Shown: positions 1 to 6,529 of the stretch, piece after piece | Position numbering within the stretch: the first letter of the stretch is position 1 | Layout of the letters: each line of letters begins with the position of its first letter | Assembly: GCA_030044045.1 (NCBI GenBank) | Contig: JASHWO010000230.1 | Location: 1-15,669 of the forward strand | Direction of reading: 5' to 3' | Source of the DNA: Acidimicrobiales bacterium | GTDB lineage: Bacteria > Actinomycetota > Acidimicrobiia > Acidimicrobiales > RAAP-2 | DNA: 15,669 nucleotides | Translations under genes and position numbers: made by a program | Notes under the pieces: generated by a model | What the model was told of the DNA's origin: nothing | Seen by the model: the letters and a program-made list of their open reading frames with translations, nothing else | Databases searched by the model: none

Positions 1-1290
1 CGCCCGCTCCCGCCCTTCCGGCTGTCTCCCGGCCCGCCCGGGGCCCCAACCCCGGGCTCCGCCGCTGCCGGAGGCCCCAACCCCCGGCCGGCCGTCCTGC
101 CCCTGCCGTTCCGACCCGGGCGCCGGCGCGGTCCGTTCCCCGGTGGGAGCGTGCAGGACCCGCCGGCCGACCCGGCCACTCAAGGCTTCCCGGAGCCGGT
201 CGCCCACCGCCGCCAGGTCGCCGAGAACGGTGGCCCCCTCGTCACCGTCGAGGAGCGGCCGGGCCATGACCTGGAGGGCCCGGAACCGTCCCGGGGTGAC
301 CTCGGCGCCGAGGCTGTCGGTCATGACCTCCTCGACCTCGTGGGCCTCGTCGAATACCACCACGTCGTGCTCGGGGAGCACGGCGCCGCCGCTAGCCAGG
401 TGGGCGCCGTAGAGATGGGTGTTGACCACGACCACGTCGGCCGCGGCTGCCCGGGTCCGGGCGTCCTCGGCGAAGCACTGCCGGCCCGACGGGCAACGGA
501 AGGCGCCGGGACACTCCCGGGGGCCCACGCTGAGCATGGCCCAGGCCCGGGGGTGCGGCTCGAAGGGCAGGTCGCCCCGGTCGCCGGTCTCGGTGGTCCG
601 GGACCACCGGAGGATGGCCCGCACCTGGTCCACCAGCCGGTCCTCGGTGGTGGCCCCGGCACCGGCCCCGCCCGGCCGCGCCGTCCCGTCGTCCGGCTCG
701 GTCCCGCCCGAGCTGCGAGCCCCGCCAACGTCGCCGGGTCCGCTCGGCTCCACGCCGGCCGCCGACTCGTCCAGGTCCAGGGCCAGCACCGGCTCGCTGT
801 CCCCGCCTCCGCCCCCGCCGGGGCCCACCGGGAGCTGCTGCTGGACACCGTGCCCCTCCACCTCGGCCGCCCGCTGCCGGCAGAGGTAGTTACTGCGGCC
901 CTTCAGCACGGCGTAGGTGAAGCCGTCCCCCAAGGCGGCGGCCACCATGGGCAGGTCCTTCTCGGCCAACTGGTCCTGGAGGGCCTTGGTGGCCGTGGCC
1001 ACCACCACTTTCCGGCCGGAGGCCACCGCCGGCACGGCGTAGGCCAGGGACTTGCCGGTGCCGGTGCCCGCCTGCACCACCAGGTGCCGCTCCCCGGCCA
1101 AGGCGGCGGCCACCGCCCGGCACATGGCCTCCTGCTCGGGGCGGCGCTCGCCGGCGGGGAGCCGGCCGGTGACCCGGGCCAGCAGCTCGGCCGCGGTGTC
1201 GGCGTCGGATACAGCGGTGGCGCTGGCCGGGACGGCACTGTCCGGGGACGGGCTGTTGGTGGGTGGGTCCGGCGGCGGGGCGGGAGGCAC
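1..1290 (-). CDS. dinG: DinG/XPD-family ATP-dependent DNA helicase, iron-sulfur type (partial, 3' end off the window)
   Basis: The leftward frame is open from GTG 1290 to the window edge (430 codons; the C-terminal helicase lobe is missing). Visible motifs: a Q-motif-like PEQEAM at residues 51-56, Walker A AGTGTGKS at 74-81, and a DEAH box (VVFDEAHEVEEV) at about 309-320. Four cysteines fit the family's [4Fe-4S] cluster: C137 (GRSNYLC), C259, C265 and C271, the last three spaced C-x5-C-x5-C. The family unwinds DNA 5'-3' and acts on R-loops and damaged templates; that role is inferred. Residues about 152-213 are a Gly/Asp/Pro-rich insert inside the Fe-S region. Residues about 371-430 are another low-complexity stretch and contain the paired-hairpin repeat. 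The start is uncertain: GTG 1290 has GGAGG 12 bases upstream and CATGAT 6 bases upstream, and the frame stays open further upstream. It diverges from uppS. Confidence 0.9.
   Translation of the reverse strand, partial: MPPAPPPDPPTNSPSPDSAVPASATAVSDADTAAELLARVTGRLPAGERRPEQEAMCRAVAAALAGERHLVVQAGTGTGKSLAYAVPAVASGRKVVVATATKALQDQLAEKDLPMVAAALGDGFTYAVLKGRSNYLCRQRAAEVEGHGVQQQLPVGPGGGGGGDSEPVLALDLDESAAGVEPSGPGDVGGARSSGGTEPDDGTARPGGAGAGATTEDRLVDQVRAILRWSRTTETGDRGDLPFEPHPRAWAMLSVGPRECPGAFRCPSGRQCFAEDARTRAAAADVVVVNTHLYGAHLASGGAVLPEHDVVVFDEAHEVEEVMTDSLGAEVTPGRFRALQVMARPLLDGDEGATVLGDLAAVGDRLREALSGRVGRRVLHAPTGERTAPAPGSERQGQDGRPGVGASGSGGARGWGPGRAGRQPEGRERA
36..88 (-). repeat. Paired-hairpin dispersed element, copy A (inside dinG)
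   Basis: Read on the dinG coding strand. Hairpin 1 (88 to 67) has arms GCCGGGGG and CCTCCGGC around loop TTGGGG, with one G-T wobble. A 9-base spacer, AGCGGCGGA, follows. Hairpin 2 (57 to 36) has arms GCCCGGGG and CCCCGGGC around the same loop TTGGGG. Stem lengths (8), loop lengths (6) and spacer length (9) match the copy in hemW at 3256-3308. Similarity extends outward to about 106-26. The element lies in a low-complexity Gly/Arg/Pro-rich stretch of the helicase, so it appears tolerated at protein level. Whether it acts as RNA or DNA structure cannot be told from sequence. Confidence 0.75.
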
Positions 1291-1365
1291 GTCCCGATCA
1301 TGCCTCCGGGCGGGGAGGTACCGGCGCCGGCGCCGGCCTGGTCGCGCCGTGGCGGGGCCAGGCGG

Positions 1366-1371
1366 TAGTTT
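1366..1371 (+). promoter_or_regulatory. -10 box for uppS, leaderless arrangement
   Basis: TAGTTT ends six bases before the GTG at 1378, which places the transcription start at or next to the start codon. This is the layout of leaderless mRNAs common in actinobacteria. There is no Shine-Dalgarno sequence upstream of that GTG. The box therefore helps choose GTG 1378 over later candidates at 1450, 1516 and 1540. No clear -35 is seen. Confidence 0.5.
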
Positions 1372-1377
1372 CGGCCT

Positions 1378-2265
1378 GTGCCCCGGACCGGCCCGCAGCA
1401 GTTGCCGTCCCGACGGGCGCGGCGCGGCGTCGGGTTCCTGGGGGAGGCGGTGCCTACCGGCCCGGGGGCGGCGGCACCGGGTGGTCCGGCTGCCGCGCCG
1501 ACCGGTGCCGCCGTGCCGGCCGGTGAGCCGTCGCCGGCGGTGGACCTGGTCCCGCCCGAGCTCGACCGCAGCCGGGTCCCGGCCCACGTGGCCTGCGTGA
1601 TGGACGGCAACGGCCGCTGGGCCAACCGGCGCAACCTCCCCCGCACCGAGGGCCATGCCGCCGGCGAGGCCGCCCTACTCGACGTGGTCAACGGGGCCCT
1701 GGAGATCGGGGTGCAGTGGCTGACCATGTACGCCTTCTCCACCGAGAACTGGCGCCGCCCGGCCGACGAGGTCCGGTACCTCATGGGGTTCAACGAGTCG
1801 CTGCTCATGCGGCGCCGGGACGAGCTGGACGAGAAGGGGGTGCGCATCCAGTTCGCCGGGCGGCGGGACTGGCGGGTGCCCCGCCGGGTGCTGCGGCGGA
1901 TGGACGAGTCGGTGGCCCAGACCCGGCACAACCGGCGCATGACCCTCACCATGGCCTTCAACTATGGCGGCCGGGCGGAGATCGTCGACGCCGTCCGGGA
2001 CCTGGTGGCCGAGGGCGTCCCGGCCAGCAAGGTGGACGAGCGGGCCATCCGGCGCCACCTCTACTTCCCCGAGATGCCCGACCCCGACCTGGTCATCCGC
2101 ACGTCGGGGGAGCACCGCATCTCCAACTTCCTTTTGTGGGAGATCGCCTACAGCGAGCTGGTCTTCCCCGACGTGCTCTGGCCCGACGTCCGCCGGGGCC
2201 ACCTCTACGCGGCGGTGCTCGAGTACCAGCGCCGCCACCGCCGCTACGGGGGCATCGAGCGGTGA
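1378..2265 (+). CDS. uppS: Isoprenyl transferase (undecaprenyl diphosphate synthase family)
   Basis: A 295-residue cis-prenyltransferase, which condenses isopentenyl diphosphate onto an allylic diphosphate to build the polyprenyl carrier used in peptidoglycan synthesis. Family signatures are clear: HVACVMDGNGRWA at about 70-82 with the Mg-binding Asp76, YAFSTENW near residue 120, FNYGGRAEI in the middle, and the C-terminal block RTSGEHRISNFLLWEIAYSE. The first 55 or so residues are Ala/Pro/Gly-rich and lie outside the conserved domain. GTG 1378 is chosen for its -10 box six bases upstream; a start near 1540 would still give a complete enzyme. The product chain length (C50, C55 or shorter) cannot be read from sequence. 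It leads the uppS-recO-hemW cluster and diverges from dinG. Confidence 0.95.
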   Translation: MPRTGPQQLPSRRARRGVGFLGEAVPTGPGAAAPGGPAAAPTGAAVPAGEPSPAVDLVPPELDRSRVPAHVACVMDGNGRWANRRNLPRTEGHAAGEAALLDVVNGALEIGVQWLTMYAFSTENWRRPADEVRYLMGFNESLLMRRRDELDEKGVRIQFAGRRDWRVPRRVLRRMDESVAQTRHNRRMTLTMAFNYGGRAEIVDAVRDLVAEGVPASKVDERAIRRHLYFPEMPDPDLVIRTSGEHRISNFLLWEIAYSELVFPDVLWPDVRRGHLYAAVLEYQRRHRRYGGIER

Positions 2266-2284
2266 CCACGGCCGGGTTACCACG

Positions 2285-2479
2285 ATGACCGTCACTCGGC
2301 TGGCCGTGGTGCTCGGGGTGCTCCTGGTGGCCGGGGTGTGCTGGCTGGCTGCCGACGGCATGGCCTTCGCCTACGAGCTGCTGGTCAGCCTGGCGGCGCT
2401 GGTGGTGCTGGTGGCCGGAGGGAACTGGCTGGGCGGTCGCCGCTCGTCGCCGGAGCGGCCCGACCCCACCGAGCCGTGA
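2285..2479 (+). CDS. Small two-helix membrane protein, function unknown
   Basis: 64 residues from ATG 2285. Two hydrophobic segments are visible, about residues 5-22 (RLAVVLGVLLVAGVCWLA) and 29-47 (ELLVSLAALVVLVAGGNWL). A short polar loop separates them, and the tail is charged and Pro-rich (GGRRSSPERPDPTEP). The positive GGRR after helix 2 suggests both ends are cytoplasmic. The gene lies 19 bases after uppS and its stop overlaps the recO start (GTGA), so it is very likely translated as part of the cluster. I do not recognise a family. Its position beside uppS invites a link to lipid-carrier metabolism, but nothing in the protein shows that. Confidence 0.75.
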   Translation: MTVTRLAVVLGVLLVAGVCWLAADGMAFAYELLVSLAALVVLVAGGNWLGGRRSSPERPDPTEP

Positions 2480-3210
2480 GCCTCTTCCGCGACCGGGGGG
2501 TGGTGCTCCGCACCTACCGCCTGGGCGAGGCCGACCGCATCGTGGTGCTGCTGACCGAGCACCACGGCAAGGTCCGGGCGGTGGCCAAGGGGGTGCGCCG
2601 CACGGCCAGCAAGTTCGGGGCCCGGCTGGAGCCGCTCAGCCACGTGGCCCTGCTCCTGTGGCAGGGGCGGAGCGAGCTCGACGTGGTGAACCAGGTGGAG
2701 GTGGTCGACCATTTCCGGGCGGTGCGCGAGGACCTCGACCGGGTGGGCCGGGGCCTCTCGCTGCTGGAGGTGGCCGACCAGCTCGCCCAGGAGCGCCACC
2801 CCGACCCCCGGCTCTACGAGATGCTGGTGGGGGCGTTGCGAGCCCTGGCCGACCCGGCCCGGGGTCCGTCCCTGGTGGCGCCGGCCTTCTTCCTGAAGGC
2901 GCTGGTGCTGGAAGGGGCGGGGCCGATCGTCGACGCCTGCGCCTCCTGCGGCGAGCCGGCCGGCCAGGTGGAGCTGGTGGCCTTCGACCTGGTCGAGGGC
3001 GGCGCCCTCTGCCGGCAGTGCCGCCGGGGCCGGCCGGTCTCCCCGGCGGCCTTCGAGGTGGTGCGCCAGATCCTGGGCGGGGCCCTGGGCCGGGTGCTCG
3101 CCGGGCCGGCCCCGTCGTGTGCCGACGAGGTGGCGGCCCTGGCCAACGAGGCCATGGAGGCCCACCTCGACCGCCGGCTGCGCAGCGTGCGCTCGCTGGC
3201 CGGCTACTGA
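2476..3210 (+). CDS. recO: DNA repair protein RecO
   Basis: 244 residues. RecO loads RecA onto SSB-coated single strands with RecR in the RecFOR pathway. The N-terminal OB-fold signature is seen in SLFRDRGVVLRTYRLGEADRIVVLLTEHHGKVRAVAKGVRR, where family members share the pattern LR-x-GE-D-i-v-LT-xx-G-k-AKG-r. A helical middle follows. A zinc-finger-like set of cysteines is at C155, C158, C179 and C182 (CASC...CRQC), which is usual in actinobacterial and Deinococcus RecO but absent in E. coli. The GTG start at 2476 overlaps the preceding stop by four bases (GTGA), implying translational coupling. Its own stop overlaps the hemW start (TGATG). Confidence 0.95.
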   Translation: MSLFRDRGVVLRTYRLGEADRIVVLLTEHHGKVRAVAKGVRRTASKFGARLEPLSHVALLLWQGRSELDVVNQVEVVDHFRAVREDLDRVGRGLSLLEVADQLAQERHPDPRLYEMLVGALRALADPARGPSLVAPAFFLKALVLEGAGPIVDACASCGEPAGQVELVAFDLVEGGALCRQCRRGRPVSPAAFEVVRQILGGALGRVLAGPAPSCADEVAALANEAMEAHLDRRLRSVRSLAGY

Positions 3211-4394
3211 TGCCGCCTGGCCCCCCATCCGGGCCAAGAAGTGCCAGCACAGCCGGCGTGGGGCAGGGGCCCCACGCACCGGAGGAGGATGGGGTTGGGG
3301 CCCCATCCGGGCTGGGGGTATATGTGCACGTGCCGTTCTGCCGGCGCCGCTGCGACTACTGCGCCTTCGCCACCTACACCGACCGGGACCACCTGATGGC
3401 CCGCTACGTCGACGCCTGCCTGGCCGAGCTGGCCCGGGCCCGGGACGCCAGCGACCTGCCGGCGGCCACCAGCGTGTTCTTCGGCGGGGGCACGCCCTCC
3501 CGCCTGCCGGCCGGGGACCTGTGCCGGATCCTGGCCGCCGTCCCTCTGGCCCCGGGCGCCGAGGTCACCGTGGAGTGCAACCCGGAGGACGCCTCGGTCG
3601 ACCGGTTCGCCGCCTACCGGGAAGCCGGGGTGACCCGGATGTCGTTCGGCGTGCAGTCCACCGCGGCCCACGTGCTGGCGGCGTTGGGCCGGCGGCACGA
3701 CCCGGCGTCGGTGGACCGGGCCGTGGGCCTGGCCGTGGCCGCCGGGTTCCCCACCTTCAACCTCGACCTCATCTTCGGCGCCGCCGGCGAGACCGACGAG
3801 GACTGGGCCCGCACCCTGGCCCGGGTAGTGGCCCTGGGGGCGCCCCACGTGAGTGCCTACGCGCTGACGGTGGAGCCGGGCACCCCGCTGGCCGCCGACC
3901 GGGCCCGCCACCCGGACGACGACGTGCAGGCACGCCGCTACGAGCTGGCCGAGGAGGTGCTCGGGGCCGCCGGCCTCCACTGGGAGGAGGTGTCGAACTG
4001 GGCGCGGCCCGGCCACGGCTGCCGCCACAACCGCCTGTACTGGCGCCAGGGCGACTACCTGGGGATCGGCTCGGCCGCCCACTCGCACCGGGCCGGCCGG
4101 CGCTGGTGGCACGTGCGCACGCCGGACCGGTACGTGGCGCTGGTGGCGGCCGGCCGGTCGCCGGTGGCCGGGGAGGAGGTGCTGGGCCCGGCCGAGCGGG
4201 CGTTCGAGCGGCTGGCGTTGTCGCTCCGCACCCCCGACGGGGTGCCCGGCAGCGCCCTGCCCGACCTCCCGGAGCTGGCGGGGCTGGTCGAGCGCGGGGA
4301 CGGCCGGGCCGTGCTCACCGTGCGGGGGCGGCTGCTGGCCAACGCCGTCACTGCCCACCTGCGGACGGTGGCGGGGGAAGCCGCCACGGAGTGA
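3210..4394 (+). CDS. hemW: Radical-SAM HemW-type protein (coproporphyrinogen III oxidase-like)
   Basis: 394 residues. The radical-SAM cluster motif C-x3-C-x2-C is at C44, C48 and C51 (HVPFCRRRCDYCAF), and the glycine-rich FFGGGTP loop is at about 90-96. Further family blocks are VECNPED, SFGVQS, NLDLIFGAAGET, VSAYALTVEPGTPLA, and a C-terminal HemN_C-like region with NWARPGHGCRHNRLYWRQGDYLGIGSAAHS. HemW proteins bind heme and are thought to deliver it; older annotation calls them oxygen-independent CPO, but CxxxCxxCxF is typical of HemW. The start at 3210 overlaps the recO stop (TGATG). The first 35 residues are not conserved and are encoded by the paired-hairpin repeat region. A later start, such as GTG 3322, would cut into the conserved block, so the extension is probably real. 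Confidence 0.92.
   Translation: MPPGPPSGPRSASTAGVGQGPHAPEEDGVGAPSGLGVYVHVPFCRRRCDYCAFATYTDRDHLMARYVDACLAELARARDASDLPAATSVFFGGGTPSRLPAGDLCRILAAVPLAPGAEVTVECNPEDASVDRFAAYREAGVTRMSFGVQSTAAHVLAALGRRHDPASVDRAVGLAVAAGFPTFNLDLIFGAAGETDEDWARTLARVVALGAPHVSAYALTVEPGTPLAADRARHPDDDVQARRYELAEEVLGAAGLHWEEVSNWARPGHGCRHNRLYWRQGDYLGIGSAAHSHRAGRRWWHVRTPDRYVALVAAGRSPVAGEEVLGPAERAFERLALSLRTPDGVPGSALPDLPELAGLVERGDGRAVLTVRGRLLANAVTAHLRTVAGEAATE
3215..3234 (+). repeat. Partial third copy of the hairpin element's right end
   Basis: CCCCATCCGGGC at 3223-3234 is identical to 3301-3312, which is the right arm of hairpin 2 plus its flank in hemW. Aligned over 20 bases the two stretches match at about 15 positions. The copy lies 78 bases upstream and lacks the left arm. 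It could pair instead with the left arm at 3287-3294 (GGATGGGG), giving an alternative fold. Confidence 0.45.
3256..3308 (+). repeat. Paired-hairpin dispersed element, copy B (N-terminal extension of hemW)
   Basis: Hairpin 1 (3256-3277) has arms GCGTGGGG and CCCCACGC around loop CAGGGG. A 9-base spacer, ACCGGAGGA, follows. Hairpin 2 (3287-3308) has arms GGATGGGG and CCCCATCC around loop TTGGGG. Aligned without gaps to the dinG copy over 81 bases (3238-3318 against 106-26), I count about 59 identities. Five stem pairs differ on both sides and still pair: two in hairpin 1 and three in hairpin 2. Phase relative to codons differs between the host genes, so this is nucleic-acid rather than protein homology. 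The G runs at 3291-3318 could also form a quadruplex. Confidence 0.75.
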
Positions 4395-4414
4395 GCCACC
4401 GCAGAGCGAGCCAG

Positions 4415-4420
4415 TAGTCT
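4415..4420 (+). promoter_or_regulatory. -10 box for glyS, leaderless arrangement
   Basis: TAGTCT ends six bases before ATG 4427, the same spacing as at uppS. Together with the lack of a Shine-Dalgarno sequence, this suggests glyS has its own leaderless transcript as well as possible read-through from hemW. No convincing -35 is visible. Confidence 0.45.
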
Positions 4421-4426
4421 GCGGCC

Positions 4427-5809
4427 ATGACCGAGGGCCCCACCGGAGGCAACGCCGTGCCCGGCGGCGAGACGGCCGCGCTGGCCGGCGATGCGACGGC
4501 GCCCGGCGGCGAAGATCTGATGGAGAAGGTGGTGGGCCTCTGCAAGCGCCGGGGCTTCGTCTTCCAGTCGGCCGAGATCTACGGCGGGTTCCGTTCCGCC
4601 TACGACTACGGCCCCCTCGGGGTCAACATGCTGCGGAACGTGAAGAACGCCTGGTGGCGCTCGATGGTGCAGTGCCGCGACGACGTGGTGGGGTTGGACG
4701 CGGCCATCCTCTCGCCGCCGGCGGTGTGGGCGGCCTCGGGCCACCTGGCCAACTTCACCGACCCGCTGGTCGACTGCCGGCAGTGCCACAGCCGGTGGCG
4801 GGCCGACAAGCTGGAGGGGGCCTGCCCCACCTGTGGCTCGACCGACTTCACCGAGGCCCGGGCCTTCAACCTGATGTTCAAGACCCACGCCGGGCCGGTG
4901 GAGGACGAGGGCGCGGTGGCCTACCTGCGCCCGGAGACGGCCCAGGGCATGTTCGTCAACTTCGGCAACGTGCTCCAGACCACCCGCAAGAAGCCCCCGT
5001 TCGGCATCGCCCAGGTGGGCAAGTCGTTCCGGAACGAGATCACCCCGCAGAACTTCGTCTTTCGCACCCGCGAGTTCGAGCAGATGGAGATGGAGTACTT
5101 CGTCCCGCCGGACGAGGCCAAGCAGTGGTACGAGTACTGGCTGGACGAGCGGTTCCGCTGGTACGTCGACCTGGGCATCCCCACCGATCGGCTGCGGTTG
5201 CGCCACCACCGGGAGGACGAGCTCTCGCACTACTCGGCGGCCACGGCCGACGTGGAGTTCCTCTTCCCTTGGGGCTGGGACGAGCTGGAGGGCGTGGCCA
5301 ACCGCACCGACTACGACCTGAAGGCCCACGCGGCAGCGTCCGGGGAGAAGCTGGACTTCTTCGACCCGGCCACTAACGAGCGGTACGTGCCCTACGTCAT
5401 CGAGCCGGCGGCCGGGGCCACCCGGACCATGATGGCCTTCCTGCTCGCCGCCTACGACGAGGACGAGATCGGCGGGGAGCGCCGGGCGGTGCTCCACCTC
5501 CACCACCGCCTGGCGCCGTACCAGGTGGCGGTGCTGCCGCTGTCGAAGAAGGACACGCTGGAGCCGTTGGCCCGCCAGGTCCTCGGCCTGCTCCAGCCCC
5601 ACTTCATGTGCGACTACGACGTGACCCAGAGCATCGGCCGCCGGTACCGCCGCCACGACGAGGTGGGCACCCCGTGGTGCGTGACCGTGGACTTCGACTC
5701 GCTGGAGGACCGGGCGGTCACCGTGCGCGACCGGGACACCACCGAGCAGGTGCGGGTGCCCGTCGACGGCCTGCTGGCCGAGCTGCGGTCCCGGGCCGGG
5801 GAGGGGTAG
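4427..5809 (+). CDS. glyS: Glycine--tRNA ligase, dimeric class II type
   Basis: 460 residues, the usual length for the bacterial alpha2 enzyme that attaches glycine to tRNA-Gly. Visible: an N-terminal catalytic block (LCKRRGFVFQSAEIYGGFRSAYDYGPLG), a zinc-type insertion with C117, C120, C133 and C136, RPETAQG at about 168-174, class II motif 2 FRNEITP at 200-206, REFEQMEMEYF, the motif 3 region EPAAGATRTMMAFL, and a C-terminal anticodon-binding domain (LAPYQVAVLPLSKK...SIGRRYRRHDEVGTPWCVTVDFDSL). The first 30 residues are Gly/Ala-rich and lie before the domain. ATG 4427 is preferred because of the -10 box just upstream; ATG 4520 would also give a complete enzyme. It lies 32 bases after hemW. 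Confidence 0.96.
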   Translation: MTEGPTGGNAVPGGETAALAGDATAPGGEDLMEKVVGLCKRRGFVFQSAEIYGGFRSAYDYGPLGVNMLRNVKNAWWRSMVQCRDDVVGLDAAILSPPAVWAASGHLANFTDPLVDCRQCHSRWRADKLEGACPTCGSTDFTEARAFNLMFKTHAGPVEDEGAVAYLRPETAQGMFVNFGNVLQTTRKKPPFGIAQVGKSFRNEITPQNFVFRTREFEQMEMEYFVPPDEAKQWYEYWLDERFRWYVDLGIPTDRLRLRHHREDELSHYSAATADVEFLFPWGWDELEGVANRTDYDLKAHAAASGEKLDFFDPATNERYVPYVIEPAAGATRTMMAFLLAAYDEDEIGGERRAVLHLHHRLAPYQVAVLPLSKKDTLEPLARQVLGLLQPHFMCDYDVTQSIGRRYRRHDEVGTPWCVTVDFDSLEDRAVTVRDRDTTEQVRVPVDGLLAELRSRAGEG

Positions 5810-5873
5810 GCCCGGGATCGGCGGCCCGGTTGGTGCCGTCGCTTGACGGTAGTCCTGGCCCGGTTTTTCGTAG

Positions 5874-5879
5874 TACGAT
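5874..5879 (+). promoter_or_regulatory. -10 box for the toxin-antitoxin pair
   Basis: TACGAT lies eight bases before GTG 5888, inside the most AT-rich stretch of this area (5864-5887). A TTGACG at 5843-5848 looks like a -35, but the gap of 25 bases is too long for a standard promoter, so it may be incidental. The arrangement again fits a leaderless or nearly leaderless transcript. Confidence 0.4.
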
Positions 5880-5887
5880 TATTTTGT

Positions 5888-6133
5888 GTGGAGATCCACA
5901 GATCGGCCCGGCGCCATCGTGTGCCCGACGAGGACATCGAGCACGCCTTCGTGCATTCCGTCACCTGGGCCCAGCTGGGCGAGGATCCTCCGCGTTACGT
6001 CCTCGCCGGGCCCGACCGAGCTGGAAACCTGCTCGAGCTGGTCGTCCTTGATGTGGGAGGAGAAGAGCTGGTGATCCACGCCATGTCGCTTCGGCGCTCG
6101 ACCGCCCAGGAACTGTTCGGAGACGAGAGATGA
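5888..6133 (+). CDS. Putative BrnT/RelE-like toxin of a type II toxin-antitoxin pair
   Basis: 81 residues from GTG 5888. Pattern: EIHRSARRHRVPDEDIEHAF (a short helix, then the R-x-H-x-V-x-D-E-D-I motif) and GPDRAGNLLELVVLDVGGEELVIHAMSLRRSTAQEL, where the central strands and the final VIHAM-x-LR resemble BrnT and related small RNase toxins. Family assignment is by pattern only. The stop overlaps the antitoxin ATG by four bases (ATGA), giving the toxin-first order also seen in brnTA. An alternative TTG start at 5843 would place the -10 box inside the gene and is unlikely. The expected activity is mRNA cleavage; this is inference. Confidence 0.65.
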   Translation: MEIHRSARRHRVPDEDIEHAFVHSVTWAQLGEDPPRYVLAGPDRAGNLLELVVLDVGGEELVIHAMSLRRSTAQELFGDER

Positions 6134-6417
6134 CCGACCAGCGCATCTACGGCCACACCAAGGGCGGTGAAGCCATCACCGATCAGACGATCGAGCGCTT
6201 TGCCGAGGAGGCCGAGCGCGGCTACGAGCCTGGTCAGCTGAAGGGACGTCGCCACGGTCCGGGCCGTCCGCCGTTGGGGGACGCTGCCAAGTCGGTCGAA
6301 TCGGTGCGGTTGGAGCCCGATCTGCGCGACGAGGTCGCTCGACGGGCGCAGGCCGAGGGCATCACCGTCTCGGAGGTCATCCGCCGCGCGCTCCGTGAGT
6401 ACCTGAAGAGCGCGTAG
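6130..6417 (+). CDS. Ribbon-helix-helix (CopG-like) antitoxin
   Basis: 95 residues. The C-terminal half, SVESVRLEPDLRDEVARRAQAEGITVSEVIRRALREYL (about 55-92), is a typical RHH fold: a strand, then a helix, then the G-I-T-V-S-E-V-I-R-R-A-L turn and helix. This fold dimerises to bind operator DNA. The N-terminal half is charged (GGEAITDQTIERFAEEAERGYEPGQLKGRRHGPGRPPLGD) and includes a GRPPLG linker. The order is reversed from many systems, where the DNA-binding domain comes first, so the N-terminal half is the likely toxin-contact region or a second flexible arm. It overlaps the toxin by four bases; the pair probably represses its own promoter near 5874. Confidence is high for the fold and moderate for the role. 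Confidence 0.75.
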   Translation: MTDQRIYGHTKGGEAITDQTIERFAEEAERGYEPGQLKGRRHGPGRPPLGDAAKSVESVRLEPDLRDEVARRAQAEGITVSEVIRRALREYLKSA

Positions 6418-6493
6418 CGAGGAGCTTCCACAGCGCGTCGCTTCCGCAGTGGCGCACCTGCCGGTGATGGTCGCCGGGTTGCCCGCTCGGAAG

Positions 6494-6529
6494 GGGTAGG
6501 CCTCGGTCCGCCCGTCGAGCGGGTAGGCC
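6494..6529 (+). repeat. Direct repeats GGGTAGGCC upstream of the response regulator
   Basis: GGGTAGGCC occurs at 6494-6502 and 6521-6529 (27 bases apart), just before a possible -10 TAGCAT at 6532-6537. An inverted pair, CCCGCTCG (6482-6489) and CGAGCGGG (6515-6522), overlaps it. A further copy is at the end of glyS (5804-5812). The 234-base gap 6418-6651 holds nothing else I can name. Confidence 0.35.

Noticed and set aside
143..1368. Plus-strand open frames opposite dinG
   Set aside because: Low-complexity translations without motifs; the minus strand has Walker A, DEAH and the Fe-S cysteines in one frame.
2371..4358. Long minus-strand frames opposite recO and hemW
   Set aside because: Gly/Pro/His-rich shadow translations caused by high GC; the plus-strand genes carry all conserved motifs.
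5812..5829. Terminator after glyS (CCGGG ... CCCGG)
   Set aside because: Only five pairs with an eight-base loop and no T run; such pairs are frequent at this GC content.
6273..6282. A further TTGGGG loop of the hairpin element in the antitoxin gene
   Set aside because: The flanks do not form the 8-bp arms (GTCCGCCG versus GGACGCTG), so it is not a copy.
6387..6414. Hairpin CGCGCTC ... GAGCGCG at the end of the antitoxin gene as a terminator
   Set aside because: Seven pairs, but a 14-base loop, lying inside coding sequence and with no T run; too weak to list.
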